A stretch of DNA of 52,383 nt, from the NCBI GenBank assembly GCA_016124855.1, contig WGMX01000069.1:1-52383 (forward strand), given 5' to 3'. The position numbers and the translations under genes were made by a program. Under the pieces are notes generated by a model. The model was not told the origin of the DNA. It did no database searches and was given only the letters and a program-made list of their open reading frames with translations. Of this stretch, positions 24,888 through 33,553 are shown one piece after another. Source of the stretch: Anaerolineaceae bacterium (lineage in GTDB: Bacteria; Chloroflexota; Anaerolineae; Aggregatilineales; Phototrophicaceae). How positions within the stretch are numbered: position 1 is the first letter of the stretch; the number at the start of each line of letters is the position of its first letter.

Positions 24888-25754
24888 TTAGCCGAAATAG
24901 CGCCCGACGATGGGTTCGAGTGCTTCGATTAGCTCGGCTGAGATTTTGCTGCGGTCGGTCATGATGGCATTTGCCAGTGCCGAGTGACAGGCATAAACAG
25001 CATTTTCGTCAATTAATGCGACGGCGGCAGCCAGCGCTTTTTGAGCCAGAGCAATGTTCTTTTGAAATGTGGACATGACCATTTCAACGGTCACGGCTTC
25101 TTCGCTTGTATGCCACGAGTCATAGTCGGTAACGTGTGCCATCGTCGCATAAGCAATTTCGGCTTCACGCGCTAAAAACACTTCGGGGCAGGTTGTCATG
25201 CCAATTAAGCTGCATCCCCATGCTTTAAAGATCAAGCTCTCGGCGCGGGTGGCAAAGCGCGGCCCTTCTTCAATAAGGAATGTGCCGCCCTTGTGTACAA
25301 GGCCACCAACCGTTTGAACCGCTTGAAAGACAACATCACAAAGTTCAGGGCAATAAGGTTCAGCCACACCCACATGGGCAACCATGCCTGTACCAAAGAA
25401 TGACCGGTCACGGCTGTTCGTATAGTCAAAGAGCTGATCGGGGATGACTATGTTGCCCGGCGCGTACTCTTCCTTGAGTGACCCGCAGGCGTTGACGCCG
25501 ACAATAAATCGAACACCTAAACTCTTGAGGGCGTAGATATTTGCTTTATACGGCACTGTCGACGGACTATAAATGTGACCAACGCCGTGTCTTGGTAAAA
25601 AGGCGACCCGTTTACCGCGCAGAGTCCCGATAACGATCTCGCCGCTGGGATTACCAAATGGGGTAGTGATATGAAGATTCTCGATATCGGTGAGTTCTGG
25701 CATTTTGTACAAACCTGAACCACCGATGACTGCGATCTGTACCTTTTCTGCCAT
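24888..25754 (-). CDS. mtnP: S-methyl-5'-thioadenosine phosphorylase
   Basis: Splits methylthioadenosine with phosphate into adenine and 5-methylthioribose-1-phosphate, salvaging the by-product of polyamine synthesis. 288 residues. IGGSGLY, LPRHGVGH and the GMTTCPEVFLAREAEIAYA region match the MTAP family. The VTDYD pair of Asp residues supports 6-amino-purine specificity. The start has GGGGTGA 3-9 nt upstream. It sits inside the FHA-RodA-PBP operon, an unexpected partner; ahcY and a PfkB kinase for related by-products are 22 kb away. Confidence 0.92.
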   Translation of the reverse strand: MAEKVQIAVIGGSGLYKMPELTDIENLHITTPFGNPSGEIVIGTLRGKRVAFLPRHGVGHIYSPSTVPYKANIYALKSLGVRFIVGVNACGSLKEEYAPGNIVIPDQLFDYTNSRDRSFFGTGMVAHVGVAEPYCPELCDVVFQAVQTVGGLVHKGGTFLIEEGPRFATRAESLIFKAWGCSLIGMTTCPEVFLAREAEIAYATMAHVTDYDSWHTSEEAVTVEMVMSTFQKNIALAQKALAAAVALIDENAVYACHSALANAIMTDRSKISAELIEALEPIVGRYFG

Positions 25755-25783
25755 AATTCACCCCAAAACGTTTATGCAAAAAA

Positions 25784-26227
25784 TTAGGATTCAAGTTCCA
25801 TTCGCAGACGCACTTGGCCGATTCCAATGATGTCACCTTCAGAAATAATGACCGCCTGTTTGACAGGTACATTATTCAACAAAGTGCCGTTGCGGCTGTT
25901 TCGGTCTTCTAACCACCACTGACCCTGTCGAAGCGTTACCAGCGCGTGTTCACTGCTGGCAAAATTATCTGTTATGGGAATGGTATTGGTCGGTGAACGA
26001 CCTAAACTTGTGATCGGTTTTAGCGCGTGCTTTTCGCCTGTTAAATGATAATGACCATCGATTTCTCGAAGGACGACCAGATATCCATAACTGCGCCGTT
26101 TCATCTCCATATCAACGGTCGCCTGACGCTGATCGCGCCACAAAATGCGAAAAAGGACTGCGAGAAACAGGAGCAAGAGCAAACCAGAAATAATACGCAA
26201 CACGAGCAGGATGACTTCGTTTGACAC
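25784..26227 (-). CDS. FhaB-like membrane-anchored FHA-domain protein
   Basis: 147 residues. One N-terminal membrane helix (about 5-28) is followed by an FHA phosphothreonine-binding domain (about 70-140) with the signature pattern SLGRSPTNTIPI, SSEHALV and DRNSRNGTLLNN. The Gly-Arg, Ser-x-x-His and Asn-Gly core residues are present. The start codon is GTG (26227). In actinobacterial clusters FhaB-type proteins dock on PknB-phosphorylated wall-synthesis factors; no Ser/Thr kinase gene is in this window. Confidence 0.88.
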   Translation of the reverse strand: MSNEVILLVLRIISGLLLLLFLAVLFRILWRDQRQATVDMEMKRRSYGYLVVLREIDGHYHLTGEKHALKPITSLGRSPTNTIPITDNFASSEHALVTLRQGQWWLEDRNSRNGTLLNNVPVKQAVIISEGDIIGIGQVRLRMELES

Positions 26228-26241
26228 AGCGTTTTGCTCTT

Positions 26242-27015
26242 TTAGTCTGCCACTACAGGATCATTCGTTTGGGTTTGCCCATCGCTTGTCGCGTGATCTT
26301 CCATATACACAAGCAACGTACTCCCAATCTGGATGACATCACCTGTTTGCAAAATATGTTCCTTAACGCGAACGTTGTTGACGTACGTGCCTGCTTGGCT
26401 CTGGGTATCAAACAGCGTGTAACGGCCAAAGCGTAAGCGCATCTGTAAATGGTATCGCGAAACCGACCGGTCATCGATGACGATTTGATTATCGCGGCTG
26501 CGTCCAATGTTAATGACATCCAACGTCAGTTGAATGGTGGGTCTACCCTGAATTAAGAGTTGAGGATTTCGCGGCGCTTCTGGACCAATTTCAATATTCA
26601 CACGCTGCATGACTGCGGTAGTGCTGTTTTTTTTCTTTCCATGACTGGCGACAACTGTGATCATCCCTATTTTGAGCTCGTCATTGCCGACGATCTCAAC
26701 AACCGGATGCATGTTAAGCCGGTAACCCGCATTCATTGCCAGTTCGACCAGATATTCACCTAGGAGGCGGGTGAGTGATGGTTGATTTTGAAGGAGCTGT
26801 TGGCGCATCTCCGACGGCATCAAGATTGTATAATGATCGGGCGCAGCCGGTCGGACATCTGATTGTGGATCGCTTAAAGCGTTGTCTTCCATCGCACGCG
26901 CCAGCTGCAAGGCAATATCTTGCGCTCGTACTCGCTTGCCAAAAAGGTGGGCAAACGTACTCTCTACGAGGCGTTCCAGTTGAGACTCCAGTCGTGCGAT
27001 GTGTTGCTCGTTCAT
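26242..27015 (-). CDS. FhaA-like protein (DUF3662 plus FHA domain)
   Basis: An N-terminal DUF3662/FhaA domain (about 1-110, LESQLERLVESTFAHLFGKR) is followed by a C-terminal FHA domain (about 165-245) with INIGRSRDNQIVI, VSRYHLQ and SQAGTYVNN. There is no membrane segment. Two starts are possible (27024 and 27015). The -10 box TATAAT (27023-27028) overlaps the first, so the second, about 7 nt downstream of the box, is preferred and would give a leaderless mRNA. It is first in the five-gene envelope operon. Confidence 0.88.
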   Translation of the reverse strand: MNEQHIARLESQLERLVESTFAHLFGKRVRAQDIALQLARAMEDNALSDPQSDVRPAAPDHYTILMPSEMRQQLLQNQPSLTRLLGEYLVELAMNAGYRLNMHPVVEIVGNDELKIGMITVVASHGKKKNSTTAVMQRVNIEIGPEAPRNPQLLIQGRPTIQLTLDVINIGRSRDNQIVIDDRSVSRYHLQMRLRFGRYTLFDTQSQAGTYVNNVRVKEHILQTGDVIQIGSTLLVYMEDHATSDGQTQTNDPVVAD

Positions 27016-27022
27016 AATTGGC

Positions 27023-27051
27023 ATTATAGCTGAGTGGATTAGTGGTCACAA
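27023..27051 (-). promoter_or_regulatory. Promoter of the FHA-mtnP-rodA-PBP operon
   Basis: On the minus strand: TTGTGA (27046-27051), a 17-bp spacer, and a perfect TATAAT (27023-27028). The expected transcription start coincides with the ATG at 27015, and no Shine-Dalgarno is visible. Confidence 0.6.
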
Positions 27052-27097
27052 TGCGAATTGTAGAGCGGTGCATGAGCGATGGATAATCGTAGGGGAG

Positions 27098-27124
27098 AAA
27101 AGGCGCCCATTTGAGCGCCTTTTT
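27098..27124 (-). terminator. Terminator of the peptidyl-prolyl isomerase gene
   Basis: A 9-bp stem (AAAGGCGC/GCGCCTTT core) with an 8-nt loop, followed on the minus strand by TTTTC. It also has a T run on the plus strand. It lies about 55 nt after the stop of the foldase gene. Confidence 0.8.
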
Positions 27125-27177
27125 ACTTTGCAATTCCTAATCGGATTGATTATAGGAAATTGATTTGTTTGAATCTT

Positions 27178-28542
27178 CTAACCGAAGATCGTCTGTGGAT
27201 CTGTTGGGACGTAGTTTGCCCAGATCGAATTGGTAGTCGTTACTGCCTTCTTCGACTCTTTATAGTCTTTCAACCAGTTGGTGAACGCACTGGACTTCGC
27301 ATTGTCAATTTGATCTTGGGTCAGTTCGCGTTCTTCACGCGCACGTACCTGAATAACGTGATAACCAAATTGAGATTTGATTGGCCCTAAAATTGCACCG
27401 ATTTCACCTGTCTTAACCGCGTCTTGGAATTCCTTGACGTAGTTTGTAACAGGAGACCAGCCCAATTCCCCGCCATTTGCGCCAGAGCCTGTATCGGTCG
27501 ATACAGCTTTCGCCAAATCTGAGAACGACCCGCCCGCATTAAGCGCACTAATCACGTCGTTGGCTTCTTCTTCAGTTGCCACCAAAATATGCCGTGAATC
27601 TACAAACGTGCCTTTTGTGGTGATGTCTGTCGCAACGGCGTCTTGCAGCTTAAGTCTCAATGCCTGCAATTCGAAATAGCTGGTGATGTCTGCATCGCTC
27701 ATTCCAGTTTGCTTGCGGATATCACGGAAAACTGAATCTTTGTTGTTTTGGAAGTTTTTTGCCTGCTCGTCATTCGTCAAGGTCGCTGTGGGAGGCAGTG
27801 TTGCTAACGGCGTGGACGTCGCGGTAGCAGTTTGTGCCGGTGTTGGTGTGGTCGTCGGCACAGGCGACGGCGTTGGTGAGACAAATGGAGTAGGGGTAAT
27901 TGTCGGTGTTGGTGTAACAGTTGCCGTTGCTTCGGCTGTGGCTTCAGCACCTGCTACGGGCGGCGGTGTATAGCCAAAGTATTTGTTAATTTGCTCGTTA
28001 ATCTCATCCTGCGAAACAGTAATACCTTTTTCTTTAGCGGCAATGCGGATGAGTTGTTCTTCGACCATCGTGTCAATAATTTTCAGACCCATTTGGTCGG
28101 AAACTTGAATTTCTCTAATCCATGTCGCGTAAGGCTCTGTTTGTTGCAGTTGTTGGACAAGCTGCTGTTCGGTGTAGCCAAATTGGGTATAAGTCTGGAC
28201 GATTTGTGTCAACTGTTGGTTACGCAGATAGCGCTCTAGGCGTACCCGTCGCTGAAATTGGCTGACCGTAATGTTTTGGCCGTCTACAGTGGCAACGACT
28301 TGGTTGGGGGTAATAATCTGGTCGGACACAATCGTTACGCCCAGCAGTAGGACAACAACGACAACTGCCACAATTGTGCCAATAATGACCCAGCGTTGAA
28401 TTTCATGTTCGCGTTCTGCGTGGGAACGGTATTCCCGTTGCAGTTTTGGCGGTTGCTTCCCACCGGAGCCGCCGCCTTCAGTTACGGGAGCGGACTTCGG
28501 AGTTTCTTTTGGAAGCGCCGTTGTTTGGCTTCTTTTGGACAT
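27178..28542 (-). CDS. Parvulin-type peptidyl-prolyl isomerase (PrsA/SurA-like foldase)
   Basis: 454 residues. A charged N-terminus is followed by one membrane helix (about 50-72) and an extracellular SurA_N/PrsA-like chaperone region (about 75-300). That region is interrupted by a Thr/Pro-rich insert (about 200-245). The rotamase domain (about 315-405) has DSRHILVATEEEAND, GGELGWS and FGYHVIQV. It should help fold secreted proteins outside the membrane, of which this window encodes many. GGAG lies 11 nt before the ATG. It follows rpsR across a hairpin and ends at a terminator. Confidence 0.88.
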   Translation of the reverse strand: MSKRSQTTALPKETPKSAPVTEGGGSGGKQPPKLQREYRSHAEREHEIQRWVIIGTIVAVVVVVLLLGVTIVSDQIITPNQVVATVDGQNITVSQFQRRVRLERYLRNQQLTQIVQTYTQFGYTEQQLVQQLQQTEPYATWIREIQVSDQMGLKIIDTMVEEQLIRIAAKEKGITVSQDEINEQINKYFGYTPPPVAGAEATAEATATVTPTPTITPTPFVSPTPSPVPTTTPTPAQTATATSTPLATLPPTATLTNDEQAKNFQNNKDSVFRDIRKQTGMSDADITSYFELQALRLKLQDAVATDITTKGTFVDSRHILVATEEEANDVISALNAGGSFSDLAKAVSTDTGSGANGGELGWSPVTNYVKEFQDAVKTGEIGAILGPIKSQFGYHVIQVRAREERELTQDQIDNAKSSAFTNWLKDYKESKKAVTTTNSIWANYVPTDPQTIFG

Positions 28543-28576
28543 AACGAATTTGTACTCCTGCTTCGAAACAATGAAA

Positions 28577-28605
28577 GGGGCATAGCCGATTTTTGCCCAT
28601 GCCCC
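28577..28605 (-). terminator. Hairpin between rpsR and the foldase gene
   Basis: A 7-bp stem GGGGCAT/ATGCCCC with a 15-nt loop; on the minus strand it is followed by TTTCATTG. It is a weak terminator or attenuator between rpsR and the downstream isomerase. Confidence 0.45.
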
Positions 28606-28650
28606 ATAATTGATTATGCTATCAACCGCTGTTGTATAGCGCGGGTATAA

Positions 28651-28965
28651 TTAATCCCCACCGGCAATAAAGGGCAGCAGCGCTAAATGACGGGCGCGCT
28701 TAATTTCGCGAGCCAATTCACGCTGGCACCGGGCGCAGTTTCCCGTCTGGCGGCGCGGGCGAATCTTACCCGTTTCACCAATAAAACGCTTTAATGCATC
28801 TACATTTTTGTAGTCGAAGCATTTACCTTCCGGGCAATACTGGGCGTGACGACCCCGTCCCGGTCGCTGACGACGAAAGCCACGATCATCACCACTGTCA
28901 AAACTGTCATCTGAATCGCGATCACGGTCGCGGTCACCGCGATCACGATAATCCATATCGCTCAT
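28651..28965 (-). CDS. rpsR: 30S ribosomal protein S18
   Basis: 104 residues. The S18 core (about 42-100) contains CFDYKNVDALKRFI and the tail NCARCQRELAREIKRARHLALLPF. It carries CPEGKC and CARC, a four-Cys zinc-binding set kept in some S18 versions. An N-terminal extension of about 35 residues is almost entirely Asp/Arg/Ser (DRDRDRDSDD). AGGAG precedes the ATG. It is third in rpsF-ssb-rpsR. Confidence 0.95.
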   Translation of the reverse strand: MSDMDYRDRGDRDRDRDSDDSFDSGDDRGFRRQRPGRGRHAQYCPEGKCFDYKNVDALKRFIGETGKIRPRRQTGNCARCQRELAREIKRARHLALLPFIAGGD

Positions 28966-28983
28966 TGTATTCTCCTAGTCGCG

Positions 28984-29394
28984 TTAAAATGCATAGTCAC
29001 CGTTGTCTTGATCTTCACTGATGAAATCAACCTCTTCGTCGTGATGTTGTTGTTCACGGCGGCGGTCACCCAGCAAAATCATTTCATTAGCAACCAATTC
29101 AGTACGGAAATGTTTCTTGCCTGATTCATCTTCCCAGCCGCGTGTTTGCAGGCGTCCCTCAATATAAACCTGTTGGTTCTTGCTAAGGTGTGACTTGCAA
29201 ATCTCGGCTAGTGTTCCCCATGCCACGACATTAAACCATTCGGTTTCTTCGCGGCGTTCTCCTTCGGCTGAGGTCCAAGTACGGCTGGTCGCCACGCTAA
29301 AACTGGTCACCGGACGACCACTGGGCGTATAGCGCATTTCGGGGTCACGTCCCAGATAGCCAATGATCATTACCTTGTTCAGCCCACGTCCCAT
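28984..29394 (-). CDS. ssb: Single-stranded DNA-binding protein
   Basis: OB-fold SSB of 136 residues (GRGLNKVMIIGYLGRDPEMRYT, TEWFNVVAWGTLAEICKSHL). The C-terminus ends in an acidic tail DNGDYAF, a variant of the usual DDDIPF protein-interaction tip. It lies in the classical rpsF-ssb-rpsR order. Confidence 0.95.
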   Translation of the reverse strand: MGRGLNKVMIIGYLGRDPEMRYTPSGRPVTSFSVATSRTWTSAEGERREETEWFNVVAWGTLAEICKSHLSKNQQVYIEGRLQTRGWEDESGKKHFRTELVANEMILLGDRRREQQHHDEEVDFISEDQDNGDYAF

Positions 29395-29433
29395 AGCTCA
29401 AGCGCTCCTCAAAACCCCTGATTTTACCGTGTT

Positions 29434-29727
29434 CTACCGTTCAGGACGGATTAACAGGTAACGCAGTACACTTGTCGACAACTTTAAATTGCGTTCCAGT
29501 TCCGGCAAATTCTGAGGATCTATATCTGCGTTCATGCAAACGTAGAAGCCGTCACGCTGTTTGTCGATTTCGTAGGCCAGCTTGCGCCTTCCCCAACGGT
29601 CAATTTTGGTTACTTGACCGAGTTCGTTGGCTTCGACCCAACCCTGAACCTGCGTAATCGCATTATTAATGACCTCTTCGTTGGGGTCAATGCGGACGAT
29701 AAATGTTAGCTCGTATGTATGTCTCAT
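29434..29727 (-). CDS. rpsF: 30S ribosomal protein S6
   Basis: 97 residues, normal S6 length, with MRHTYELTFIVRIDP at the N-terminus and RYLLIRP at the end. The start is 29727; AAAGGAG lies 15 nt upstream, rather far. A longer frame from 29766 would run through that ribosome site and is not supported. The preceding 75 nt contain a candidate S6:S18-type leader (29802-29826). Confidence 0.94.
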   Translation of the reverse strand: MRHTYELTFIVRIDPNEEVINNAITQVQGWVEANELGQVTKIDRWGRRKLAYEIDKQRDGFYVCMNADIDPQNLPELERNLKLSTSVLRYLLIRPER

Positions 29728-29801
29728 AGGGAATTCAATAATCTCCTTTCCCCGGGATTGCCTCATCTCGCACGAGCGCGCTGAATGAAGCGGAAAGTGT
29801 G

Positions 29802-29826
29802 CCCAAAAGGATATTGGGCGGTTCAG
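29802..29826 (-). promoter_or_regulatory. Candidate S6:S18-binding autoregulatory leader
   Basis: On the minus strand, about 75 nt before rpsF: GAA, then CCG (29819-29821), then a hairpin with arms CCCAA (29814-29818) and TTGGG (29802-29806). The known rpsF leader motif is a CCG bulge next to a hairpin, mimicking the 16S site of the S6:S18 complex. The position and the CCG plus hairpin fit; the outer stem is weak. Confidence 0.4.
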
Positions 29827-29844
29827 TCGAGAATAGTAATAGAT

Positions 29845-31314
29845 TCAGATAGCTTTAGCAACGGTTAATTCACGGGCTTCTAATGCCAGTCTTGAACTCG
29901 CAATCGCCAGTGCGATGACCATCCAGAACGTGAAAATCGACGCTTGGAAATCCAACCTAAAAAAATACAGATCAGCGACGGCATTAACCGATGCCGCCAC
30001 CAGCGCCGCGTTATAGCCTAAATGGATGGGCTCCAATTCAGGGATGCCATAAACAAGCTGTCGCGCTCGTAAACCGTAGATCAATATCGCAATAATCATC
30101 AGTGCATAAATGGCGACACCGACTAATCCGATTTGGTTTGCCATAATCAGATACATGCTGGCAACGTTGGTATAAAGGTCAATATCAGGTGTACCCGTAA
30201 AGCCAACCCCGGTAATCGGATTTCGGCTGATGAGTTCCAAGGAATCACCATATTCACCTAATCGCATTTGTGTTGAACGATCAGCGCCGGTGAAGGCCTG
30301 TATGAAAAGTTCGATGTACGAACGGGTTTGTGGCAGTGCTAAAACCAGCACCAACGCCAACCCTAACATCACTAAGTATTTGCGGTAGCTGGGAAATAAC
30401 CCGATGACCAGAATGCTGGTGCCAATCGCTAACATTGAAGCGCGTGAAAAGGTCAATGCCAGCGCTAATACGATTACGCCCAAAATGCCCGCCGTCAGCC
30501 ATCGGTAGGGTAATACAGGTTTACGTGCGAACAACTGAGGTGCAACCATCGCCGCTGTGATGGCAAGTACGCCTCCAAATGCGTTCGGGTCAACCCATGT
30601 TCCAATTGCGCGTTCAATTCCGGCTGGATCATCGTTAATAAATCGAATGACACCGCCGTTGGGATAACCAAAACGTGCCAGTCGGACGAGAATTTCCTCG
30701 GCTGTTTGGTCGGGAAGCACATAAAACACAATTGCGACGAAGGCTTGGGTGCCAACTGCCAGCATACTGGCGATCACCAATCGTCGAAGAGTTTGCTGGT
30801 CGCGTACCAGATCACCCAGAATGAAAACCATTGCGATGCTGAGTAACGTTTCTGCGAACTGGCGTAAAACAGTGGATGTTGGCGGGGCAAAACGCAGCCC
30901 TAACGCGAAAGCCAGCAGCAGCCACATCGCATATAAAGCTACAAATGCGTGAATAGGGGTCAGTTTGAAGCCTTGTCTGCGTCCGGTCATCCATTGCATG
31001 GCATAAACCAGCACAAATACGCCGAGTGCAATGTCCAAAAAGGTGGGCGTTATGGCAATTTTGAATGGTAATGTCCCAAAGGGCAGCAATGCTGTGATGA
31101 AGATTACACCGTATAAAGCGGCTGAAATATTGGAAAGGATATACAGGCCAGCCATCAACCCGAAGAGCGCACCGAAGGCTACAATGGGACCAGCAACCAC
31201 CAATAGCAATGCCAAAAGACCGGCAGTCAAACCAATTGCTGCACCAATCAGTGCGCCGTAGCTGTAACGGTTGAGTGTCCAGATGCCATTTCGTTGTGGC
31301 TTAGTATTGTGCAT
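29845..31314 (-). CDS. O-antigen ligase/polymerase-like membrane protein
   Basis: 489 residues with about 12 hydrophobic segments and one large extracytoplasmic loop (about 330-400) containing the Wzy/WaaL-like pattern MRLGEYGDSLELISRNPITGVGFTG. It likely joins or polymerises lipid-linked glycan outside the membrane. It overlaps the preceding YfhO-like gene by 14 bp, the last of the five glycan genes before rpsF. Confidence 0.85.
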   Translation of the reverse strand: MHNTKPQRNGIWTLNRYSYGALIGAAIGLTAGLLALLLVVAGPIVAFGALFGLMAGLYILSNISAALYGVIFITALLPFGTLPFKIAITPTFLDIALGVFVLVYAMQWMTGRRQGFKLTPIHAFVALYAMWLLLAFALGLRFAPPTSTVLRQFAETLLSIAMVFILGDLVRDQQTLRRLVIASMLAVGTQAFVAIVFYVLPDQTAEEILVRLARFGYPNGGVIRFINDDPAGIERAIGTWVDPNAFGGVLAITAAMVAPQLFARKPVLPYRWLTAGILGVIVLALALTFSRASMLAIGTSILVIGLFPSYRKYLVMLGLALVLVLALPQTRSYIELFIQAFTGADRSTQMRLGEYGDSLELISRNPITGVGFTGTPDIDLYTNVASMYLIMANQIGLVGVAIYALMIIAILIYGLRARQLVYGIPELEPIHLGYNAALVAASVNAVADLYFFRLDFQASIFTFWMVIALAIASSRLALEARELTVAKAI

Positions 31315-33553
31315 GGGTTTTCCTACGATAAAGACTGATTCCGCCTAGAACCACAACGGTAATCCATGCCAACAAACTGACGATTGCGCCAAGTTTGTAG
31401 CTCAACGGATCATATTTGAAGGTGATGATATGTTCACCGGCTGGAACTTCGACCGCCGCCAGCGCGCCGTAAGCCCTTAATATGGGTGTGGTTGAGCCAT
31501 CTATCGAGGCAGCCCAACCGGGATAATCGGGATGCGCCACAGATAAAATCGCATTGGCTGACGTATTGACGCTAATCGTAAACGTTTCGGGCTTGAAGTC
31601 GGTAACAACAGCGGTTGCATCCGACGGTTTATCGCCGCTGACCATTATGGAGGGTGATTGTTCTAAGATGACCGTTCGTCTCAACTGGATATTCGTATCG
31701 TTAAGCGCGGCAAGTGCTTGTGCATCATTAGCCACAATCCGCGTATCGTATACAAGGTTCGCAAAGGGTCGTGGATCAATCAGCTTGTGCATATTCACCT
31801 TGCCGTAGCGATCCTCACCGCTGGCAATGATGGTGCTGGGAATGGGCATTTGCTCCCAATCCGTATACACATAACGTACCGCGAACAATTCCCATGCCGT
31901 TGGATTAATCAGGCTGCCGTTGATGATGTTGTTTGGTCCATCTAGGAATAACGGACTAATCCCACGCATATCAGCGACATTATAAAGGCCGCCGTAATTA
32001 TCATTGAGTACGCGATAGCCATCTACACGGAAAGGAATATCAGTATCGGCTTTTGCGGTCGCAACCATCGTTGGTGGATTGAAGTCCAATTGTTTCTGCG
32101 GTGGAATAGGATCGTAATTGAAGTGGTTGTCCATGCTCAGCGTGAACAAATCAAATATGAGTAAGGCTGCTAATAATGCCTGTCGAACCGTATTTTTAGG
32201 AGCATCTAGCAGCCAACCGAGTAGGGCGAAAGTTAATCCCGCTAACACCAAACTCAAAGCCACAGGCTGAACATATGAACCATGAGTATCATGATTGCCC
32301 ATCCAACCGACGATGACCAATGCCAATACTATTCCGCACAGAACGATAAGGCCAATCAAAACCTGTTGTATCCGTCGTGTGGCTTTGAAGTCTTGCAGCT
32401 TCTCCCAATTAATGAGGTGTGCAGCGCCGATGCCTGCTAGGGTTGCCAAGCTAAAGGCGATCAGGAATGCGCCGCGTTCTTGGCCTCTAAAGAAGCGTAA
32501 ACCCGGTAATATATTGTAAAAGAAGGCGTAAATCGGACTGTTCTTGCCAAAACTCAAACCGAGCGCGATAAGTGCAACAATCCCCCAAAAGACGCTTTCC
32601 GGCAGTCGTCGCCACAGGGCAATGCCCGCCAAAACCAAGCCTACGATACCCACATAAAGCGGCGACCATTGGCTGATCACATTGGTAAAAATAAACTGCA
32701 CGACATCTTGTATCGGGAAGCCGTTGCCTTTGGCTTCGAACGTCAAACCGGTTCGCGCGGTGTGCGTCAAATACTCAAGGCCGGGGATCAGTTGCACAGC
32801 GGCTAATGCGCCACCGAGTATGCCAAAGACCATCACCCCGCCGACAATCGCTCGCCATTGATACCTTTGTCGATAGGCACGGTAAATCAAATACGCTGTA
32901 AGCAAATAAGTGCTAAACCAACTGGTTTGTGGATGCCCCGCCATCCATGAGAGACCGAATGCCAGTCCAGTGAGCAGCAGCCATGACCAACGCATTTTTT
33001 CGCCACGTGTGGCTTCATGGATGCCCAACACCGCCAACGGCAGCCAGATCGCCGCTTCTAACAACGCCAATTGCAGCGGTGGATACGATTGCATGAAACC
33101 GCCGTAACTCAAAATCACTGCGGCAATGAACGCTCCAAAAACGCTGCCACTTTGTCCCAGTGTCATGCGCCGAACCAGTAAATACATGAACAACGAACAG
33201 GCCAGCACATGTAGAGTCATTTCTAATTCAAGCGCGTGATACGTCCAGCCACCCGCTAATTTACTCAGGCCAATCGTAACCAAACGCGGCGGATAAAATA
33301 CCGCTGCCTGTGTATCACCGATAAACGGTAGTCCACCATTGTTATACGGATCCCAAAGCGGCACTTCACCGGCTGCAAATCGTTGATATTGATAGGCGGC
33401 GAAGGCCACGAATTGACCGGAGAAGTCACCCTTTTTTACGGATGCTTGGTCAGCTTCAATCGGAGTGAACAATCGCCAAAAAAACAGCAGCCAGATCGCT
33501 ACCAAAAAAATGATCGCCACTACATCCGGCGTTGCCCATCGTCGTAAACGCAT
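31301..33553 (-). CDS. YfhO-family large membrane protein
   Basis: 750 residues from the ATG at 33553, which overlaps the stop of the upstream gene (ATGA). A longer frame to 33676 lies inside that gene and is rejected. About 12 N-terminal membrane segments and a late C-terminal one flank an extracellular domain (about 500-715) with DYPGWAASIDGS and VEVPAGEHIITFKYDP, both typical of the YfhO family (GT-C-like fold). It likely glycosylates a surface polymer; in Gram-positives YfhO acts on lipoteichoic acid. Confidence 0.83.
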   Translation of the reverse strand: MRLRRWATPDVVAIIFLVAIWLLFFWRLFTPIEADQASVKKGDFSGQFVAFAAYQYQRFAAGEVPLWDPYNNGGLPFIGDTQAAVFYPPRLVTIGLSKLAGGWTYHALELEMTLHVLACSLFMYLLVRRMTLGQSGSVFGAFIAAVILSYGGFMQSYPPLQLALLEAAIWLPLAVLGIHEATRGEKMRWSWLLLTGLAFGLSWMAGHPQTSWFSTYLLTAYLIYRAYRQRYQWRAIVGGVMVFGILGGALAAVQLIPGLEYLTHTARTGLTFEAKGNGFPIQDVVQFIFTNVISQWSPLYVGIVGLVLAGIALWRRLPESVFWGIVALIALGLSFGKNSPIYAFFYNILPGLRFFRGQERGAFLIAFSLATLAGIGAAHLINWEKLQDFKATRRIQQVLIGLIVLCGIVLALVIVGWMGNHDTHGSYVQPVALSLVLAGLTFALLGWLLDAPKNTVRQALLAALLIFDLFTLSMDNHFNYDPIPPQKQLDFNPPTMVATAKADTDIPFRVDGYRVLNDNYGGLYNVADMRGISPLFLDGPNNIINGSLINPTAWELFAVRYVYTDWEQMPIPSTIIASGEDRYGKVNMHKLIDPRPFANLVYDTRIVANDAQALAALNDTNIQLRRTVILEQSPSIMVSGDKPSDATAVVTDFKPETFTISVNTSANAILSVAHPDYPGWAASIDGSTTPILRAYGALAAVEVPAGEHIITFKYDPLSYKLGAIVSLLAWITVVVLGGISLYRRKTHAQY

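Noticed and set aside
29728..29766. Extended N-terminus for rpsF from an ATG at 29766
   Set aside because: The extra 13 codons run through the AAAGGAG ribosome site and are not part of S6.
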